NCBI GenBank assembly: GCA_965279195.1
Contig: CBDIHP010000046.1
Span: 62,001 to 126,000, forward strand
DNA length: 64,000 nucleotides
Origin: CBDIHP01 sp965279195
GTDB lineage: Bacteria; Planctomycetota; Planctomycetia; Isosphaerales; Isosphaeraceae
Direction: 5' to 3'
Of the stretch, positions 17,726 through 26,158 are shown piece after piece. The notes under the pieces were generated by a model. It searched no databases. It was given only the letters and a program-made list of their open reading frames with translations, and was not told the DNA's origin. The translations under genes were made by a program, and so were the position numbers. How positions within the stretch are numbered: the stretch's first letter is position 1; each line of letters begins with the position of its first letter.

Positions 17726-17856
17726 CCATTGAGGGCGATGGCCCAGCGGAAGCCGACCGCGCCCCGGACTTCCCCGGGGTGATCGATCAGCCACCGGCAC
17801 CGCTCGACCAAGACCGCCTCCATCGCCGCCAGGTCCTCATACGCTTCCCAGGAATC
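17722..17856 (-). pseudogene. transposase C-terminal remnant (IS630-like tail?)
   Basis: A 44-residue open segment reads DSWEAYEDLAAMEAVLVERC then RWLIDHPGEVRGAVGFRWAI. The spacing of aromatic and acidic residues resembles the C-terminal end of IS630-type DDE endonucleases. It ends at a stop at 17722-17724. Everything N-terminal to it, including catalytic Asp residues, is missing. Family assignment is tentative. Confidence 0.35.
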
Positions 17857-18054
17857 CTTCGCAGCGGTTGGCCGGATCGGCCAGGCTGGGGCCTTCTCGG
17901 GGAGGTCCCCATGCACTTCGAGCCCCATGACACGCCCGAGGGGTTGGCCGGACGCATCCGGCAGGAGCCCGTCGCTCGCATCGCCCGGCGGCTGATGGCC
18001 GTGCGCCTGGCCATGCTCGGCACGCCGGCCAAGTAGAGTGTCCCCCGGGTCCTG

Positions 18055-18285
18055 ATGTCGGTGGTGGCCGGCGAAGATGGTGCCGGTGAGGTCGTCGAAC
18101 CGCCTGCGACAGCTGCGGCAGAGGTAGCGCTGGCGAAAGGGCTGGGTGTCGTCGCGGCCGTCCTTGTTAACCTCGACGGCGTGGCAATGGGGGCAGTCCA
18201 CGCCGCCGCAAGGTTGACCATCGGCCGGGCCTCTGGTGGGGCGTTCAGGGCCCAAGGTCGGATTGTGGCAACTGATGCCCGTCAA
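18055..18285 (-). pseudogene. zinc-ribbon transposase N-terminal remnant (IS1595-like?)
   Basis: The translation contains CPHC (residues 31-34) and CRSC (56-59), a four-Cys zinc ribbon. RRFDDLTGTIFAGHH follows, the diagnostic entry of zinc-ribbon transposases of the IS1595/ISNCY kind. Downstream the reading degenerates and the DDE catalytic core is lost. It lies in the same debris field as the integrase remnant, so the stretch 17264-18285 has absorbed several insertions. Confidence 0.55.
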
Positions 18286-18333
18286 CCGAGCTACCGCCCT
18301 GAAACCCGGACTGAGCCAAATCGTGTTGAGGAA

Positions 18334-20934
18334 TCAGGGGCCGGCGATGGCGCGGCGGAACTCGGGGTCGTCCGCGAGTGGGGCGAGGTCGGGGTCCTGT
18401 CGGGCGTTGTCCCGAAGCTTGGGGTCCGACAGGAATGATCCGCGGAGGAGTTTCAAGGCACGGGAACGGAGGTCGCGACGTTCGGGCGAGTCCGGAGGTG
18501 CCGCGCCCACGGCGAGGGCGAAGACGCAGGCGAGGTTGTATCGATCGGTGGGGCCGAGGTCCGGTCGTTGTTCCAGGGCGTTGGCCTCGACGACGACGGT
18601 GCGGAGGTCGCCGGCCCTGGCAAGGCAGAGGAGTCTGCTGAACCGGCAGGCGAGTGCGAAGGGCCCGGGGTCGGTCAGGGCGACGACGTGCTGCCAGTCG
18701 ACGGCCGCTTCCGGGTAGCGTCGCGCCCGCTCCAGGGCGATCGCCCGCGCCCCGTGGAGGTTCATGGCGGTCGTCTTGAGGCGAGGGATGTTCGGCTCGG
18801 CAGCGAGGCGGGGCTCGATGTCGCGGAGCCCGAGATCGAACCGGGCGATGGCCGGCCCGAGACGCCCCTGATCGCGGTCCACGAGGCCCCAGTTGACGTA
18901 CAGGTCGGCCCGAGACGCGCCGGCCTCGATATGCCGGGGCTCCGCGGAAATGGCCCGGTTCAGGAGGGCCTCGGCCCTCCGGAAGTCCGACACCGCCGCC
19001 TCGGTCGAGCCCGACGCCGAGCGGGCCAATCCCAGGTTGACGAGCGTCTGGGCGAGTTCCACCTCGAGCGCCGGGCTGGGGGCGGAGGCCTTGAGCAGGC
19101 GTTCGTAGGCCGCCGCCGCCCGTTCATAATGGGGGATCGCGCGATCATGCTGGTTCGCGTTCTGGAACGCGGCCCCCAGCTGGTGCTCGCACCAGGCTGT
19201 GTCCTGATCGGGCGGCGGGAGGCCCGGCGCGGAGGCCGCGGTCCGGCGTCTCGCCAGGCCCAGCGCGGCCTCGAACGACGCCAACGCCCGCGACGGGTCG
19301 CGGGTCATGAACAGCGTCCCGAACTTGTTGTGGAGCGCGACGAGGTCGTGGACCAGGGTCTGGTCGTCGGGCCTGTCGGCGAGCAGGCGCTCGAGCAGTT
19401 TCCGGGCGATGGCGAGGTTCCGCTCGGCGAGATCCGGATGGCCGAGCACGATCTGGAGGTTCCCGGCTTCGAGGGCAGCTCTCGCGGTGTCGTGCTGGAC
19501 CCGGGGGTCCGACGAGTCGACGCGTTGCAGGGCCCTGTCATAGAACGGGAGTGCCGCCTCGGCCTGGGCCCGATACGCTTCCGCGAGGCGGGGCGTGCCC
19601 TTATGCGAGCCCTTGAGCATGACGTCGAGGATGGCCCGGATCGTCTCGTGGGCCTCGCGGTAGCCGGCCTCGGCATTCCCTCGCTGCCGCTCCGCCTCGC
19701 GCGCGGCCTCCGTCTCCCTCGCGAGCGCGGCGCGGAGACGGTCCTGGTGTACCAGCAGGCCGAGGATCGTCCCGAGCATGGCGAGGGCGAGGAACGCCGC
19801 GAGCGTGGCCTCGGCGGGGCGACGCCTCGCCCACTTCGCGGCGCGATCCAGGCGGCCCGCGGGCCTGGCCAGGATGGTCTCGCCCCGCGACCACCGCGCC
19901 AGGTCATCCGCCAGGGCCTCGGCCGACGGATAGCGTCGCCCGGGGTCCTTCTCCAGGCAGGTCAGGCAGATCGTGCAGAGGTCCCTGGGGAGGCCGGGCC
20001 TCAGGCCGGCGGGGCTGGAGGGCTCGGAGTTTCGGATCCGTTCCAGGATCCCCAGCGGGTGGTCCGCCTCGAACGGGAGCCGGCCCGTGAGGCACTCGAA
20101 CAGGATCGCGCCCAGCGCGTGGAGATCGACGGCGGGGCCGATCGGGCCGTCGCCCCCCTGGGTCTGCTCGGGGGCCATGTAGGCGGGGGTGCCGAGGAGC
20201 TGGCTCGAACCGGTCTGGAACCGCCCCTCGGCGTCGAGGCGCTTCGCCAGCCCGAAGTCGGCGACTTTGGCGACGCCCTCCGCGTTATACAAGATGTTGG
20301 ATGGCTTGAGGTCGCGGTGGACCACCCCGTGCCGGTGCGCGTGGCCAATCGCCCTTGCGAGGCCCTCGATCAGCGTGGCGGCCTCGGGAACCGGGAGCGG
20401 GCCGGACGCCAGGCGGTCGGCGAGCGAGCCCCCCTTCATCAGCTCCATCGCGTAGAAGGGGACCCCGTCGCGGACCCCGACGTCGTAGATCGGCACGATC
20501 GCCGGGTGGTTCAGGCTGGCGGCCGCCTCGACCTCGCGGCGGAACCGGTCGACCAGGATGGGGCTGGCGTCGCGGCCCGCGGCGATCATCTTCAGGGCGA
20601 CCTGCCGGCCCACGCCGACCTGGATCGCCCGATGGACGACGCCCATGCCGCCCCGGCCGATCACGGCCCCGAGTTCGTAGCCATCCGCGAGCGGCCGGGC
20701 CGCCGCTCCGTCGCGGTCGGGGTCGGCGACGCCCGGGGGCGGCCCGACGAGCCGGAGCAGCTCGATCCATCGGTCATCGGCCCGGGTCCGTTCGAGGTCC
20801 CCGAGGCAGGTGGCACACTCGCCGAGGTGCCGTTCGATCTCATCCGCGAGCTGTTCGTCGATCTCCCCGCGCGAGAAGTCCGCGAGCTGTTCGGGGCTGG
20901 GATGCGAGGAGAAGCCGGCTGCGCTTGGGGGCAT
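18334..20934 (-). CDS. Ser/Thr kinase with N-terminal zinc anti-sigma motif and C-terminal TPR array
   Basis: An 866-aa protein. Residues ~30-50 carry a ZAS-type zinc motif (H36-x3-C40-x2-C43 in HLGECATCLGDLE). Residues ~85-345 are a Hanks kinase (GRGGMGVVHRA, VALKMI, HRDLKPSNIL, DFGLAK, GTPAYMAPEQ). One TM helix follows near 377-397, then a coiled coil and TPR-like helices to the end (ANQHDRAIPHYERAAAAYERL; LGLARSASGSTEAAVSDFRR). The start at 20934 is set by GGAGGT eight bases upstream. An upstream ATG at 20976 lacks this site. Upstream on the same strand are a PEP-CTERM protein and an ECF sigma factor. The ZAS motif suggests the kinase binds and controls that sigma factor (inference; similar kinase-linked ECF groups are known in planctomycetes). 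Confidence 0.9.
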   Translation of the reverse strand: MPPSAAGFSSHPSPEQLADFSRGEIDEQLADEIERHLGECATCLGDLERTRADDRWIELLRLVGPPPGVADPDRDGAAARPLADGYELGAVIGRGGMGVVHRAIQVGVGRQVALKMIAAGRDASPILVDRFRREVEAAASLNHPAIVPIYDVGVRDGVPFYAMELMKGGSLADRLASGPLPVPEAATLIEGLARAIGHAHRHGVVHRDLKPSNILYNAEGVAKVADFGLAKRLDAEGRFQTGSSQLLGTPAYMAPEQTQGGDGPIGPAVDLHALGAILFECLTGRLPFEADHPLGILERIRNSEPSSPAGLRPGLPRDLCTICLTCLEKDPGRRYPSAEALADDLARWSRGETILARPAGRLDRAAKWARRRPAEATLAAFLALAMLGTILGLLVHQDRLRAALARETEAAREAERQRGNAEAGYREAHETIRAILDVMLKGSHKGTPRLAEAYRAQAEAALPFYDRALQRVDSSDPRVQHDTARAALEAGNLQIVLGHPDLAERNLAIARKLLERLLADRPDDQTLVHDLVALHNKFGTLFMTRDPSRALASFEAALGLARRRTAASAPGLPPPDQDTAWCEHQLGAAFQNANQHDRAIPHYERAAAAYERLLKASAPSPALEVELAQTLVNLGLARSASGSTEAAVSDFRRAEALLNRAISAEPRHIEAGASRADLYVNWGLVDRDQGRLGPAIARFDLGLRDIEPRLAAEPNIPRLKTTAMNLHGARAIALERARRYPEAAVDWQHVVALTDPGPFALACRFSRLLCLARAGDLRTVVVEANALEQRPDLGPTDRYNLACVFALAVGAAPPDSPERRDLRSRALKLLRGSFLSDPKLRDNARQDPDLAPLADDPEFRRAIAGP

Positions 20935-20972
20935 GCTCGCGGACCTCCGGCGATCGGGGCGTCGGACCCGTT

Positions 20973-22106
20973 TCACGGACGCGTGGTCGCCAGTATGGCG
21001 ACTCTCCGCCTCCGGCCCCAGACGGCGGCGGCGACGCTGCCGATCCCGATCAGGACCATCGAGGAGGGTTCGGGCACGGCGGGGGCTCGGAGGAGGCCGT
21101 ACTCGACGACGCCGGCCTGCTGGTTGTTGGCCCCGCCCCCGGCTCCGGCCGAGATGGTGCCGCCCGCGTTGCGGATTGTCCCCGTGTCCGTGAGGAAGAG
21201 GATCCGCCCCCCGCCCCCGAACGCGGCGCCGCCCTGGGCGAGGATGGTGCTGTTGAATTCGAGGTCGATGGTGGGCGCGTGGATCAGGAGCCCGCCGCCC
21301 GACCCGGCGCCAGCGTTCGCGGCGAACCCGGAGCCGGAGTTGCCGCCGTTGGCCTGGAGGCCCCCGGGCCCGAAGAAGGTGATCGCGCCCAGGGCTCCGA
21401 GTTCGATGGCCCCGCCGCCGCCGCCGCCGCCGCCGCCGATGGACTCGAAGGCCGACGTGCCGGTGGCGCCCCCCCCCGACCCGGCCTGGAGGAAGAGGTG
21501 GAGGTTTCCGTAGGTGGCGCCGGAGGCGCCCACGGCGTTGTCGCCCCCCTTGCCGCCGAAGCTGCCGCCGCCGGCCTGGACCGCCCCGATCCCGCCGATC
21601 CCGCCGGGACCGCCGCCGGGGCCCGTCCCGGTCTGGCCGGACGTCGAGCCCGACCCGTCACCCCCCTTGCCCCCGCCGGGGCCGCCCGCCCCGCCCTGGC
21701 CGTCGCCCGGGTTGATCAGCGCGTTGCTAGGGTGGCCCGCGAAGCCGTTCGCGTTGAGCAACCCCGCGATCACCGCGTCCGAGCGCGAGAGCAACGCCAG
21801 CGGATTACTGCCCGTGATCCGGATGCTGACCCCGGACCCGATGAAGATCGAGTCGAAGTCGAGGACCGAGACCGTGTCGTTGAACGACCCGCCCTGCAGG
21901 AAGGTCGTGCCGGTGAAGAGCACGTTGTTCCCGGAGTCGCGGAGCACGGGCGCGCCGTTGGTTTCAATCGTGTAGTTGCCGGCCGACAGGTTGAGCGTCC
22001 CCTGGGACGCGAAGGCGGCGGGGTCGAGGTAGGCCGCCCGGGCGGCGGGGGGGATCCCCAGTGCGGCCAGGCTCACCACGAAACAGGCGGCGATTTGCTT
22101 CCACAT
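20973..22106 (-). CDS. PEP-CTERM sorting-signal exported protein, glycine-rich
   Basis: A 377-aa protein with signal peptide 1-25 (MWKQIAACFVVSLAALG..ARA). The C-terminal tripartite PEP-CTERM signal is VPEPSS, a hydrophobic MVLIGIGSVAAAVWG, then RRRR. The body is a right-handed-repeat-like, Gly/Ala-rich surface region with runs such as GGGGGGGGA and NGGNSGSG. PEP-CTERM proteins are cut by exosortase and are thought to enter extracellular matrix. Start ATG 22106 has AGGAGA seven bases upstream. It lies between the ECF sigma gene (136 bp upstream) and the ZAS-kinase (38 bp downstream), so the three probably form one surface-control unit. Confidence 0.85.
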   Translation of the reverse strand: MWKQIAACFVVSLAALGIPPAARAAYLDPAAFASQGTLNLSAGNYTIETNGAPVLRDSGNNVLFTGTTFLQGGSFNDTVSVLDFDSIFIGSGVSIRITGSNPLALLSRSDAVIAGLLNANGFAGHPSNALINPGDGQGGAGGPGGGKGGDGSGSTSGQTGTGPGGGPGGIGGIGAVQAGGGSFGGKGGDNAVGASGATYGNLHLFLQAGSGGGATGTSAFESIGGGGGGGGGAIELGALGAITFFGPGGLQANGGNSGSGFAANAGAGSGGGLLIHAPTIDLEFNSTILAQGGAAFGGGGRILFLTDTGTIRNAGGTISAGAGGGANNQQAGVVEYGLLRAPAVPEPSSMVLIGIGSVAAAVWGRRRRVAILATTRP

Positions 22107-22242
22107 CGTGCACTCTCCTGGATGCGGACCGAGGGCAGACCTCTGCCCCGGTTCTGGATTCCGTACAGGAAGTGCGGGATGTCTCGATTCCTTTCACGGG
22201 TGCGGCGAATTCCCCGAGATTTCCCCACGCCGCCCCGGACTC

Positions 22243-22818
22243 TCAGTCGATCAGGCCTCGTCCCTCCTGACGCAAACGCCTCAGGACGCGAGACTTGGCG
22301 ATCAGGACCGCGTTCACGGACAGGCCCAGTATCTCGGCGACCTCCGAGGCCTCGCGACCTTCCAGCACGTGGAGCCGGAAGCCCCGCCAGGTCGTCGGGG
22401 CGAACTCGGGCTCGATCAATTCCATGAGCCTCTGGGCCAGGTACTCGTCGTGCTCGCGATCCCAACGGCGGCCGAGTTCGCTATTCGGGTCCTCGATCTC
22501 CGCCAGGCGGTCCGCGACGCCGTTCCGGGGCTCCGATTTCCTCGACCTCCAGTAGTCGCGGAGCCGGTGCCCTGTGATCATCCTGACCCAGAGCCGGAAG
22601 GCGCCCGTCCTGCCGTTGTGGTCGAATTTGCCCAGATCCTTCGCCAGGACCAGGAGGACCTCCTGCGCCAGGTCGTCGACATCCGCCTCGGGCGCCTCCT
22701 GCTGGAGCAGCCAGCGTCGGATCAAGGGCGCGTAGATCGACGTCAGACGTCGCCAGGAGATCCCGTCCCTCGGCTCGCGTCGGAGGCGGTCGAGCAGGCT
22801 GAGGGGCGTCTCGTTCAT
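22243..22818 (-). CDS. ECF-subfamily RNA polymerase sigma factor
   Basis: A 191-aa protein with sigma region 2 (DVDDLAQEVLLVLAKDLGKFD, FRLWVRMITGHRLRDYWRS) and region 4 helix-turn-helix (GREASEVAEILGLSVNAVLIAKSRVLRRLR). Start ATG 22818 is preceded by GGGGAAGAG. The frame is open to 23058 but those residues show no sigma similarity. The length fits ECF sigmas lacking region 3. The neighbouring ZAS-kinase is the likely regulator, and the PEP-CTERM gene between them is the obvious candidate target. Confidence 0.92.
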   Translation of the reverse strand: MNETPLSLLDRLRREPRDGISWRRLTSIYAPLIRRWLLQQEAPEADVDDLAQEVLLVLAKDLGKFDHNGRTGAFRLWVRMITGHRLRDYWRSRKSEPRNGVADRLAEIEDPNSELGRRWDREHDEYLAQRLMELIEPEFAPTTWRGFRLHVLEGREASEVAEILGLSVNAVLIAKSRVLRRLRQEGRGLID

Positions 22819-23059
22819 GACGTCTCTTCCCCGGATCCGTCGAGAAGCCGAAGCGATCGAGGTCGCGAACTCCTCGTCAGCATAACGTGCCCTCAGGTCT
22901 CTCGCACCCATCAATGCGCCGCGGCGACAACACATGGACAGCGACTGTGTTTCGTGAACTGGCGTCCTCGTCGCCATCATCGTCGACTGCGCCCAAGAGT
23001 GTAGCTGGGCAATTCGCCGATGTGCCTCTTGTACTGCACTCTCCGAGACTTTCTTCACT

Positions 23060-23470
23060 CTACGCGGCGAGGCTGATCAGCCGTTCGGCCGTGGCCAGGA
23101 TTTCCTCTTCGGTCACCCCGGGGAATAGAGTCGCACGAATTTCCTCGCCCAGCAGCCCACGACGCCACGCGCGACGCTTGTCGGCGTGGCTCGGGCGGCG
23201 AATCGGCGTGTCCCTGGGCGAGTCGGAGCGGTCCACCATCTCGCTCGCCGGACGGCCCCAGGCCCACGCCTCGGTCATCGCGTAGGTCCACAGGCAGATG
23301 TGGAACGCCCCCACATTCGCATGCAAGAACCGCACCTGCTGCTGGCCCGCTTCCACCACCTCCTTCACGTCCCGGAAGGCGATCTCCAGCGAGAAGCGAT
23401 CCGCCACGGTCGTCAGGATGTCCGCCACCGAGGCCGACGCGTCGGTGCAGAAGATCGAGCGCGGCGGCGA
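23060..23470 (-). pseudogene. IS4-like DDE transposase, C-terminal fragment
   Basis: The open segment reads SIFCTDASASVADILTTVAD, then RFSLEIAFRDVKEVVEAGQQ, and ends in EEEILATAERLISLAA followed by TAG. It carries the R-x3-E-x6-K part of the IS4 YREK signature (RFSLEIAFRDVK), containing the last catalytic Glu. The N-terminal two thirds, with both catalytic Asp residues, are missing and the frame is lost beyond about 23470. No terminal inverted repeats were found by eye. Confidence 0.65.
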
Positions 23471-23700
23471 GCCGGGCGAACCACTGGCACGGCACGGGGG
23501 CCGGATGCGAGGATGTCATGGCTGGCTCCGACCGGGGTGATCGGCAGGTGTGGTAACCGCCATCATCCCGGACGGGCCGGCATTCGTCTATGCTCCACGA
23601 CTCAGCGGTTCAAGCCGGGGAAATCCCGGAAAGTACAGTCCACAAGGTGAACTGCGGTCTCCAGTCCGGCCGGGTCCATGGCGCCGAGGAGTCAGATGAC

Positions 23701-24810
23701 ATGCCGAGGGATTCTATGTTCAAGCTTCCTGTGACGCTCTTGACCACGCTTCTCGCCTGCGCCGGCGCGTCGGCCCAGCCGCCGACGCGGGCGTTCGATG
23801 CACCGGGCGCGCCCCCGTTCACGGTGCTCAAGGAGGGCGAGAACCCGCCGCTCGACGCCTACGACAACTTCGTCATCGGGCCGAAGTACGTCGCCGCGCC
23901 CGAGCGGAAGAAGGTCGAAGGCGTCCCCCAGGGCAAGGTCGAGCAGTTCGAGATCGACTCGAAGGAGACGAAGCTCTTCAACCCCGGCATCGCCCGCAAG
24001 GAGTTCGGCAAGGTTGACCCGAAGAATCCGAAGACCCTGATCGTCGAGACCCACACCATCGACTACAAGCGGAAGATCGGGGTCTACGTCCCCGCGCAGT
24101 ACAAGCCCGGGGCCGCCGCCCCGTTCATGGTGGTCCACGACGGCCCCGGCCAGGCCAGCGGCTTCCGGACGGTCCTCGACAACCTGATCCACCAGAAGCG
24201 GATCCCGCCGATCGTCCTCATCGCGATCGGCAACGGCGGCGGCGACGCCCAGGGTCACGAACGCGGCAAGGAATATGACAATATGAACGGCGACTACGCC
24301 GAGTACATCGAGGCCGAGGTCCTGCCGCGCGTCGAGAAACACTGCGGCGTCAAGCTGACCAGGGATCCGGACGGCCGCGCGGCGATGGGGAACAGCTCCG
24401 GCGGGTCGGCCGCGCTCATCATGGCCTGGTTCCGCAACGACCTGTATCACCGCGTCCTGACCACCTCGGGCACGTTCGTGAACCAGGCGTGGCCGTTCGA
24501 CCCGACGTATCCCGACGGTGCCTGGGGCTTCCACGAGTCGCTGATCCCCAGGGAGCCGAAGAAGCCCATCCGGCTGTTCATCTCGGTGGGCGACGCCGAC
24601 CTGCTCAACCCCAACGTGATGCGAGACGGCATGCACGACTGGGTCGAGGCCAATCACCGGATGGCGAAGGTGCTCAAGGCCAAGGGGTACGAGTATCAGT
24701 ACCTCTTCTGCCGGGGCGCCCGGCACAGCATCAGCAACGCGCAGCAGCAGTTCCTGCCCCACGCCATCGAATGGGTCTGGAAGGGGTATCCGACCGGCGG
24801 GGCGAAGTAG
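23701..24810 (+). CDS. exported alpha/beta-hydrolase, esterase D / feruloyl-esterase-like
   Basis: A 369-aa protein with signal peptide 1-25 (MPRDSMFKLPVTLLTTLLAC..GASA). Family features are KRKIGVYVPAQYKPGAAAPF, the nucleophile elbow G230-N-S232-S-G, an acidic residue in ISVGDADLLNP and the catalytic-type His in RGARHS near the end. The group (PF00756-like) includes feruloyl and acetylxylan esterases and enterochelin esterase, so a role in carbohydrate ester cleavage outside the cytoplasm is plausible. ATG 23701 has GAGGAG nine bases upstream; ATG 23716 is an alternative. Genes on either side are unrelated. Confidence 0.82.
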   Translation: MPRDSMFKLPVTLLTTLLACAGASAQPPTRAFDAPGAPPFTVLKEGENPPLDAYDNFVIGPKYVAAPERKKVEGVPQGKVEQFEIDSKETKLFNPGIARKEFGKVDPKNPKTLIVETHTIDYKRKIGVYVPAQYKPGAAAPFMVVHDGPGQASGFRTVLDNLIHQKRIPPIVLIAIGNGGGDAQGHERGKEYDNMNGDYAEYIEAEVLPRVEKHCGVKLTRDPDGRAAMGNSSGGSAALIMAWFRNDLYHRVLTTSGTFVNQAWPFDPTYPDGAWGFHESLIPREPKKPIRLFISVGDADLLNPNVMRDGMHDWVEANHRMAKVLKAKGYEYQYLFCRGARHSISNAQQQFLPHAIEWVWKGYPTGGAK

Positions 24811-24843
24811 CCGCAAGGCGACTCGAATCGATCCGTCTTGTAT

Positions 24844-24876
24844 GTCTGTACACAGGTGGCATTCTGTGTGCTAGAC
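24844..24876 (+). promoter_or_regulatory. dyad upstream of dinB, candidate operator
   Basis: Half sites GTCTGTACACAG (24844-24855) and CTGTGTGCTAGAC (24864-24876) form an inverted repeat with one bulge. The inner ACACAG/CTGTGT arms are perfect with an 8-bp spacer. It ends 38 bp before the dinB start. It does not match the Gram-positive or E. coli LexA boxes. Confidence 0.4.
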
Positions 24877-24914
24877 TATACCGTCCTCCCCGCCCTGGAT
24901 CGAGGGGCGGGGAG

Positions 24915-26045
24915 ATGGATCGGCGGGGGGGATCGTTCCCGGGGGGCGTCGTGGCCGGGGCCGAGCGACAGCGGAAGATCATTCACATCGACATGGACGC
25001 GTTCTACGCGTCGGTCGAGCAGCGCGACAATCCCGAGCTGCGGGGCCTGCCGATCGCGGTCGGCGGCTCGCGGGAGCGTGGCGTCGTGGCGGCGGCGAGC
25101 TACGAGGCCCGCCGGTTCGGCGTGCGGTCCGCGATGCCCTCGGTGACGGCGAAGCGGAAGTGCCCGGACCTGATCTTCGTGCGGCCCCGGTTCGACACCT
25201 ATCGCGCGGTCTCGCAGCAGATCCGGGCCATCTTCGCCGAGTACACGCCGCTCATCGAGCCGCTCTCGCTCGACGAGGCCTATCTCGACGTGACCGAGGG
25301 CCTCAAGGCCGACGCCTCGGCGACCGCGATCGCCGAGGAGATCCGGGCCCGGATCCGCGCGGAGACCGGCCTGACGGCGTCCGCCGGGGTCTCCTACAAC
25401 AAGTTCCTCGCCAAGATGGCGTCGGACGAACGCAAGCCCGACGGCCAGTTCGTCATCACGCCGAAGCAGGGGCCGCCCTACGTCGAGGCCCTGCCGGTGG
25501 GGAAGTTCCACGGGATCGGGCCCGCGACCCAGGCGAAGATGGAAGGGCTCGGGATCCGCAACGGCCTCGACCTCAAGGCCCAGACGTTGTCGTTCCTCCA
25601 GGAGCATTTCGGCAAGGCCGGGCCGTACTACTTCTGGCTGTCGAGGGGGATCGACGACCGCGTCGTATCACCCGATCGCGTCCGGAAATCCGTGGGAGCG
25701 GAGACGACGTTCCCGGCCGACCTCTTCACGCCGGAGGAGGCCCGGGCGGCGCTCGAACCGCTGATCGCCAGGGTCTGGTCGTACTGCGAAGGGTCGGCGA
25801 TCCGCGGGCGCACGGCGACGCTCAAGGCGAAGTTCTCCGACTTCCAGCAGATCACCCGCAGCCGCACCCTCGACGCCCCGATCGCATCCCGGTCCACCCT
25901 GGACGACCTCGTGGCCGAACTCGCCGGGCCGCTTTTCCCCGTCAGCCGAGGAATCCGGCTCCTCGGCGTCACGATCTCCTCCCTGGAAGGCGACATCGCG
26001 CCCCGCGTCGGGAGGCAGCTCCTGCTGCCATTCTGCGGGGCCTGA
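24915..26045 (+). CDS. dinB: DNA polymerase IV (Y-family, lesion bypass)
   Basis: A 376-aa Y-family polymerase of normal length. Catalytic motifs are visible: IHIDMDAFYASVEQRD with the steric-gate region, AAASYEARRFGVRSAMPS, and SLDEAYLDVT with the paired acidic residues. The helix-hairpin-helix region (VGKFHGIGPATQAKMEGLGI) and the little-finger domain (SVGAETTFPADLF..) follow. It copies past damaged bases with low fidelity. Start ATG 24915 follows GGGGCGGGGAG; a GTG at 24951 is possible. It may be damage-regulated through the dyad just upstream. Confidence 0.95.
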   Translation: MDRRGGSFPGGVVAGAERQRKIIHIDMDAFYASVEQRDNPELRGLPIAVGGSRERGVVAAASYEARRFGVRSAMPSVTAKRKCPDLIFVRPRFDTYRAVSQQIRAIFAEYTPLIEPLSLDEAYLDVTEGLKADASATAIAEEIRARIRAETGLTASAGVSYNKFLAKMASDERKPDGQFVITPKQGPPYVEALPVGKFHGIGPATQAKMEGLGIRNGLDLKAQTLSFLQEHFGKAGPYYFWLSRGIDDRVVSPDRVRKSVGAETTFPADLFTPEEARAALEPLIARVWSYCEGSAIRGRTATLKAKFSDFQQITRSRTLDAPIASRSTLDDLVAELAGPLFPVSRGIRLLGVTISSLEGDIAPRVGRQLLLPFCGA

Positions 26046-26158
26046 ATGGGCGATTGCAGTCATGGAGGCGGAGACTGGAAATGGGCGGGCGATTGCAATA
26101 GCATGGAGCGGATACGGATAGACATCTCGATTTCGAACGTGTTTGAGGCTCGCCCTCC

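Noticed and set aside
21412..21434. GCC-type tandem repeat (microsatellite-like)
   Set aside because: It is the coding sequence of a poly-Gly stretch in the PEP-CTERM protein, not a separate repeat element.
18568..21513. 981-aa plus-strand open frame
   Set aside because: It is antisense to the kinase and PEP-CTERM genes, both with strong family motifs. The translation is low-complexity Arg/Gly/Glu text caused by high-GC codon bias.
24838..24882. sigma-70 promoter for dinB
   Set aside because: TTGTAT and TATACC/GACTAT-like hexamers exist but no pair has 16-18 bp spacing; only the dyad is reported.
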